Shown here piece after piece: positions 6,006 through 8,547 of a stretch of DNA of 8,547 bases. The DNA comes from Candidatus Magasanikiibacteriota bacterium (GTDB taxonomy: Bacteria > Patescibacteriota > Patescibacteriia > Magasanikbacterales > GWA2-37-8), in NCBI GenBank assembly GCA_903858555.1, contig CAIOJG010000052.1, positions 1 to 8,547 on the forward strand. The letters are read 5' to 3'. Numbering within the stretch: the stretch's first letter is position 1; every line of letters begins with the position of its first letter. The translations under genes and the position numbers were made by a program. The notes beneath the pieces were generated by a model that did no database searches, was not told where the DNA came from, and saw nothing but the letters and a program-made list of their open reading frames with translations.

Positions 6006-6273
6006 ACATGTATATTTCTTTCCTGTGCCCAATCTTTAAAATTAAGAGCATTGAAACTTGACCTTTGCTATCAATATCAAAAATAGCTCTATAGTCACCA
6101 ATTCTAAATCTATATGTTCCACCTCCATAGTTTGTTAATTTTTTAGCAAATTTCAAAGGTGTTCCAGTTGCTACGAAAAAATCAATTTTATCCAATATTT
6201 TCCGCGCTAGTTTCTTATCAATCGACTCAAGATCTTTTTGCGCCCCCAAAGCATACATGATCTTATAAGCCAT
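6004..6273 (-). CDS. RelE/ParE-family toxin of a type II toxin-antitoxin pair
   Basis: The 89-residue product has the fold-defining features of RelE-type toxins: an N-terminal helical part with LESIDKKLARKILDKID, then YRFRIGDYRAIFDID (54-68) and the C-terminal KIGHRKEIY (80-88). The basic and aromatic residues there (Arg55, Arg57, Arg62, His83, Arg84, Tyr88) sit where RelE ribonucleases place their mRNA-binding and catalytic side chains. In family members the free toxin cleaves mRNA on the ribosome, though some relatives act on gyrase. It starts 3 bases after the antitoxin stop, the classic antitoxin-first arrangement, so the two are almost certainly co-transcribed. No Shine-Dalgarno site of note is visible, and translational coupling is likely. 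All expected parts are present, so it appears intact. Confidence 0.88.
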   Translation of the reverse strand: MAYKIMYALGAQKDLESIDKKLARKILDKIDFFVATGTPLKFAKKLTNYGGGTYRFRIGDYRAIFDIDSKGQVSMLLILKIGHRKEIYM

Positions 6274-6276
6274 AAA

Positions 6277-6525
6277 CTAAAGTTCTAAATTTTTTCTTAC
6301 TTGATCAGGAGTAAATACCCGACCTTTTTTAACGTCATCTCTAGCCTCGGCAATTTCTTGCATCAACTTTTCTAGACTGGCATCTTTACCACTCAAAGGT
6401 TCCATTTTAAAAATTGGTTTATTGTGGCTCAAAACCACAAAACGCCAATTATTTTTTCTGGCTTTTTCACAAAGAGTCGCCATATTTTGGCGAAATTCCC
6501 TAACGCCAATAAGTTTAGTAACCAT
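6277..6525 (-). CDS. Phd/YefM-family antitoxin
   Basis: The 82-residue product has the N-terminal DNA-binding and dimerisation domain typical of Phd/YefM antitoxins (IGVREFRQNMATLCEKAR at 6-23, then RFVVLSHNKPIFKMEPL at 28-44). A charged C-terminal tail (GRVFTPDQVRKNLEL at 68-82) would wrap and neutralise the toxin. Family members repress their own operon together with the toxin. The ATG at 6525 is supported by this domain start and by a consensus promoter with a palindromic operator just upstream. The toxin gene follows after 3 bases on the same strand. A chromosomal stress or maintenance role is possible, but the sequence does not show which. Confidence 0.88.
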   Translation of the reverse strand: MVTKLIGVREFRQNMATLCEKARKNNWRFVVLSHNKPIFKMEPLSGKDASLEKLMQEIAEARDDVKKGRVFTPDQVRKNLEL

Positions 6526-6542
6526 AGAATTATTTAATATGA

Positions 6543-6583
6543 TTGTGTATCAATAGTGTACACAATAAAATAATTATTGTCAA
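6543..6583 (-). promoter_or_regulatory. Toxin-antitoxin promoter with overlapping palindromic operator
   Basis: On the minus strand a perfect -35 TTGACA (6583-6578) is followed after exactly 17 bases by the -10 TACACT (6560-6555), with a start expected near 6548. Overlapping the -10 is an inverted repeat: TTGTGTA (6543-6549) and TACACAA (6559-6565) with a 9-base spacer. Inside the second arm is the 8-base palindrome GTGTACAC (6556-6563) with core TGTACA, the hexamer known from the E. coli yefM-yoeB operator. Binding of the antitoxin here would block the -10. Confidence 0.75.
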
Positions 6584-6592
6584 GAGCTTGTT

Positions 6593-7051
6593 TTAAACAA
6601 TATCAAAACGAAACATTTGCTCAGTCTGTCTACCACCATTCTTCCTATAAAAATTATGGGCATCTACCAGCTCATTAGCGCTATCCAACTTAAACACCCT
6701 AATATTATTTTCTTTACAAAAATCTTTAATTGCACCAATCAATTTTGAACCAATGCCAGTGCCACGTAATTTTTTATTGACAATAAAATCTTCAATATGC
6801 CCTCGATGCCAATTGTGTCTAATGTTTGGAAGCAAATAAAATGTAGCCAACCCCACTACCTCATTATTTTCAATAGCCAAAAAAATATGCGTATCGGTCC
6901 GATTTATGATTTCTTCAAAAATATTATTATTAATTTTCACCACATCACCCCTAGTTAATGACCCAATTTTTACATTAACCTCATCACTAAGTTCTTCCAA
7001 CAAATTTAAAACCGCTTGTTTATCATTTACAGTTGCTAAACGAATTTTCAT
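6593..7051 (-). CDS. GNAT-family N-acetyltransferase
   Basis: The 152-residue product should transfer an acetyl group from acetyl-CoA to an amine on a small molecule or protein. The N-terminus (IRLATVNDKQAVLNLLEEL) is the usual first strand and helix. Residues 54-74 form the central strands. Motif A runs from IEDFIVNKKLRGTGIGSKLI (86-105), with the pyrophosphate-binding RGTGIG at 96-101. The C-terminal AHNFYRKNGG (131-140) is the common motif B ending. No signal or membrane segment is seen. Substrate specificity cannot be inferred. The ATG is 6 bases after the phosphohexomutase stop, and its GAAGGA site lies across that gene's last codons, so the pair is an operon. No terminator follows: the toxin-antitoxin -35 starts only 9 bases past the stop. 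Confidence 0.88.
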   Translation of the reverse strand: MKIRLATVNDKQAVLNLLEELSDEVNVKIGSLTRGDVVKINNNIFEEIINRTDTHIFLAIENNEVVGLATFYLLPNIRHNWHRGHIEDFIVNKKLRGTGIGSKLIGAIKDFCKENNIRVFKLDSANELVDAHNFYRKNGGRQTEQMFRFDIV

Positions 7052-7057
7052 ACGAGA

Positions 7058-8425
7058 TTATCCTTCAACAATTTCCTTCACCTCCACCAATTTTTTATCC
7101 ATTTCCTCTTTCGTGTCAGCCTCTAAATTCAAGCGTAAAACTGGCTCAGTATTGCTGGTACGCACGCAAAACCACCAATCTGGATAAGAAAAATGCAAAC
7201 CATCAAAATCTAAAATTACTGCGTCACTATATTTATTTCTTAATTGGGCAAAAATTTCATCCTTGTTGGTAATATGAAAATTTATTTCTCCAGAATGAAA
7301 ATATTTACTAAATGGCTTTACCAATTCACTTACTTTTTTACCGGAGGAAGACAATATTTTCAAGATATACAACAAAGCCAAATCGCTCGACTCCACATCA
7401 TACATTTCTTGAAAAAATAAATGCAGCGACAATTCACTGGCAAACAGCGCCTTACTTTCTTTCATTATTTTTTTGATCAAAGCGTGGCCAACGGGACACA
7501 GCGCTGTTTTTGCACCTTTTTCTTGCCACACCTCGCGCACAATTTTACTAGAGCGCAAATCACAATACATCAAAGGATTTTTTTCTTTAGAAGAAGCCAA
7601 AACTTCCAAACCAATCAACGCACCAACACTTGAAGCCCCCACCACTTGTCCGTTTTCATCCACCAAACCAATACGATCCGCATCGCCATCTAAAGCAAAT
7701 CCAAAATCCGCGCTAATCTCTACTACTTTAGCTTGTAAATCTTTTAGAGTTTCAGTTTTTAGCGGATTGGCCTCGTGATTAGGAAAAGTACCGTCCGGTT
7801 CGAGATACAGATATTCCACTTGTATCGGCAATCGCTTAAGCATTTCTACAAAAGTCACCTTACCCATTCCATTAGCAGCGTCCAAAACTATTTTTAATGG
7901 TTTTATTTCTTCCGGCTTTACTAGAGAAAATATTTTAGCCAAATAATCTTCTAGCACGTTCATAGATTTCAACTCTCCCAACTGCGACGTTTTAGCCAAA
8001 GTCGCTTGCTCTGACAATTCACAAATTCGGTCCATACCGTTGCCTTTACCTACCGGGGTGCCATCCCCCATGGTTATCTTAAAACCATTATACTGCGCCG
8101 GATTATGCGACGCGGTGATCATTATACCGCCAATATGATCACTATAGTGAGCACAAGCAAAATTAAACAGCGGCGTCGACACCAATCCAACATCAACCAC
8201 GTTAAAACCTTCATCACGCAAGGCCGTGCGCACCGCCTGCGAATACCCGATACCACTCAAACGCATATCATAACCCACCACTACCCATTTTTTGTTATCA
8301 AAAAGTCCGCGTTCACGCAAAAATACCCCATAGGCGCGCCCGATTTTATAAGCCAATTCATCGCTCAATTCCCCCTCTACCAACCCACGAATATCATAAG
8401 CTTTAAATATGTGTTTCGGAAACAT
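7058..8425 (-). CDS. Phosphomannomutase/phosphoglucomutase (alpha-D-phosphohexomutase family)
   Basis: The 455-residue cytoplasmic enzyme should interconvert hexose 1- and 6-phosphates (mannose or glucose), feeding nucleotide-sugar synthesis for surface glycans. All four domains are recognisable. The N-terminal FKAYDIRG (7-14) leads to the active-site loop TASHNP (104-109) with phospho-Ser106. The magnesium loop DGDADR is at 246-251. The sugar-binding loop ELSLH is at 331-335, and the C-terminal phosphate-binding RTSNTEP is at 422-428. The length is typical of bacterial PMM/PGM. The sugar loop usually reads GEMSGH or GEMSAH; here the flanking Gly is Ser330 and the small residue is Leu334, while Glu331, Ser333 and His335 are kept. 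No Shine-Dalgarno site is visible. The gene leads the operon with the GNAT gene and is expressed from the divergent promoter region to its right. The choice between mannose and glucose is not resolvable here. Confidence 0.92.
   Translation of the reverse strand: MFPKHIFKAYDIRGLVEGELSDELAYKIGRAYGVFLRERGLFDNKKWVVVGYDMRLSGIGYSQAVRTALRDEGFNVVDVGLVSTPLFNFACAHYSDHIGGIMITASHNPAQYNGFKITMGDGTPVGKGNGMDRICELSEQATLAKTSQLGELKSMNVLEDYLAKIFSLVKPEEIKPLKIVLDAANGMGKVTFVEMLKRLPIQVEYLYLEPDGTFPNHEANPLKTETLKDLQAKVVEISADFGFALDGDADRIGLVDENGQVVGASSVGALIGLEVLASSKEKNPLMYCDLRSSKIVREVWQEKGAKTALCPVGHALIKKIMKESKALFASELSLHLFFQEMYDVESSDLALLYILKILSSSGKKVSELVKPFSKYFHSGEINFHITNKDEIFAQLRNKYSDAVILDFDGLHFSYPDWWFCVRTSNTEPVLRLNLEADTKEEMDKKLVEVKEIVEG
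7061..7066 (-). promoter_or_regulatory. Shine-Dalgarno site of the acetyltransferase gene inside the upstream gene
   Basis: GAAGGA on the minus strand forms the last two sense codons (Glu-Gly) of the phosphohexomutase gene and lies 9 bases before the acetyltransferase ATG. It supports the chosen start and translational coupling of the two genes. Confidence 0.5.
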
Positions 8426-8444
8426 AATTTTAGATATTTTTAGC

Positions 8445-8473
8445 TTGTTAAAAATGTGGTTTCATTATATAAT
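8445..8473 (+). promoter_or_regulatory. Promoter of the partial gene at the right edge
   Basis: TTGTTA (8445-8450) and a perfect TATAAT (8468-8473) are separated by 17 bases. Transcription would start near 8480, only about 15 bases before the ATG at 8495, and no Shine-Dalgarno site is seen in that short leader. It is interleaved with the minus-strand promoter. Confidence 0.65.
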
Positions 8474-8492
8474 ATAGCTATACTAAAATCAA
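8464..8492 (-). promoter_or_regulatory. Promoter of the phosphohexomutase-acetyltransferase operon
   Basis: On the minus strand TTGATT (8492-8487) and a perfect TATAAT (8469-8464) are separated by 17 bases. Transcription would start near 8457, giving a leader of about 31 bases without an obvious Shine-Dalgarno site. The -10 overlaps the -10 of the opposing promoter by two bases within the palindrome ATTATATAAT (8464-8473). Confidence 0.6.
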
Positions 8493-8494
8493 AT

Positions 8495-8547
8495 ATGTCC
8501 ATAATTGACCGCTTTTCCACTAACCTCAAAGACGTCCTAAGCAAGAG
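8495..8547 (+). CDS. 5' end of a gene, possibly a Clp protease ATP-binding subunit (partial)
   Basis: An open frame starts at ATG 8495 and runs off the window after 17 full codons (MSIIDRFSTNLKDVLSK). A consensus promoter sits directly upstream, which supports a real gene start. The pattern of an aromatic residue followed by Ser/Thr-x-x-x-K-x-V-L resembles the first helix of the Clp N-terminal domain in ClpA/ClpB/ClpC ATPases, for example the typical FTERARKVL. If so, the full protein would be about 800 residues, an AAA+ unfoldase working with ClpP or in disaggregation. Seventeen residues are too few for a firm call. Confidence 0.4.
   Translation, partial: MSIIDRFSTNLKDVLSK

Noticed and set aside
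8105..8443. Plus-strand open frame of 112 codons opposite the phosphohexomutase N-terminus
   Set aside because: It is antisense to well-conserved motifs such as TASHNP and has no family resemblance or initiation signals.

Overview
The window looks like a piece of a small, AT-rich bacterial genome, most likely a Candidate Phyla Radiation (Patescibacteria) member. This is an inference from gene content and style. The clues are a fused ADP-forming acetate--CoA ligase, a TrpR-like (YerC/YecD type) regulator, a bifunctional-type phosphohexomutase, very short intergenic gaps and mostly weak or absent Shine-Dalgarno sites. TGA acts as a stop: the histidine phosphatase gene ends in TGA and no long gene carries an internal TGA. 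That argues against the CPR lineages that read TGA as glycine.

Layout from left to right. (1) A small AT-rich terminator-like hairpin ends just before the start of a plus-strand acetate--CoA ligase gene (49-2148). (2) Converging on it is a minus-strand histidine phosphatase (2158-2805), followed at 2827-2858 by a GC-rich perfect hairpin. (3) A large minus-strand gene (2874-5360) encodes an 828-residue PEP/pyruvate-binding phosphotransferase with rifampin-phosphotransferase-like architecture. It is visibly GC-richer than everything around it and has a good Shine-Dalgarno site, so it may have been acquired horizontally. (4) A 268-bp non-coding stretch (5361-5628) is full of inverted repeats and ends with a clear minus-strand terminator. 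(5) A minus-strand TrpR-like regulator (5629-5901) follows. (6) A type II toxin-antitoxin pair (RelE-like toxin 6004-6273, Phd/YefM-like antitoxin 6277-6525) has its own promoter with an overlapping palindromic operator. (7) A minus-strand two-gene operon encodes a phosphohexomutase (7058-8425) and a GNAT acetyltransferase (6593-7051). (8) A compact divergent promoter region (8445-8492) drives that operon leftward and a plus-strand gene rightward. Only the first 17 codons of the latter are present, and they resemble the start of a Clp ATPase.

Functionally this is a mixed housekeeping and accessory region: ATP production from acetyl-CoA, sugar-phosphate interconversion, a regulator, a toxin-antitoxin module and a phosphotransferase of unknown substrate. 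The most unusual non-coding signal is a 10-bp word (AGGGATACTT) found three times within about 460 bp. One copy abuts the start codon of the TrpR-like gene and two form a long-range inverted repeat downstream of it, one of them inside the loop of another hairpin. No complete novel defence or mobile system was recognised.
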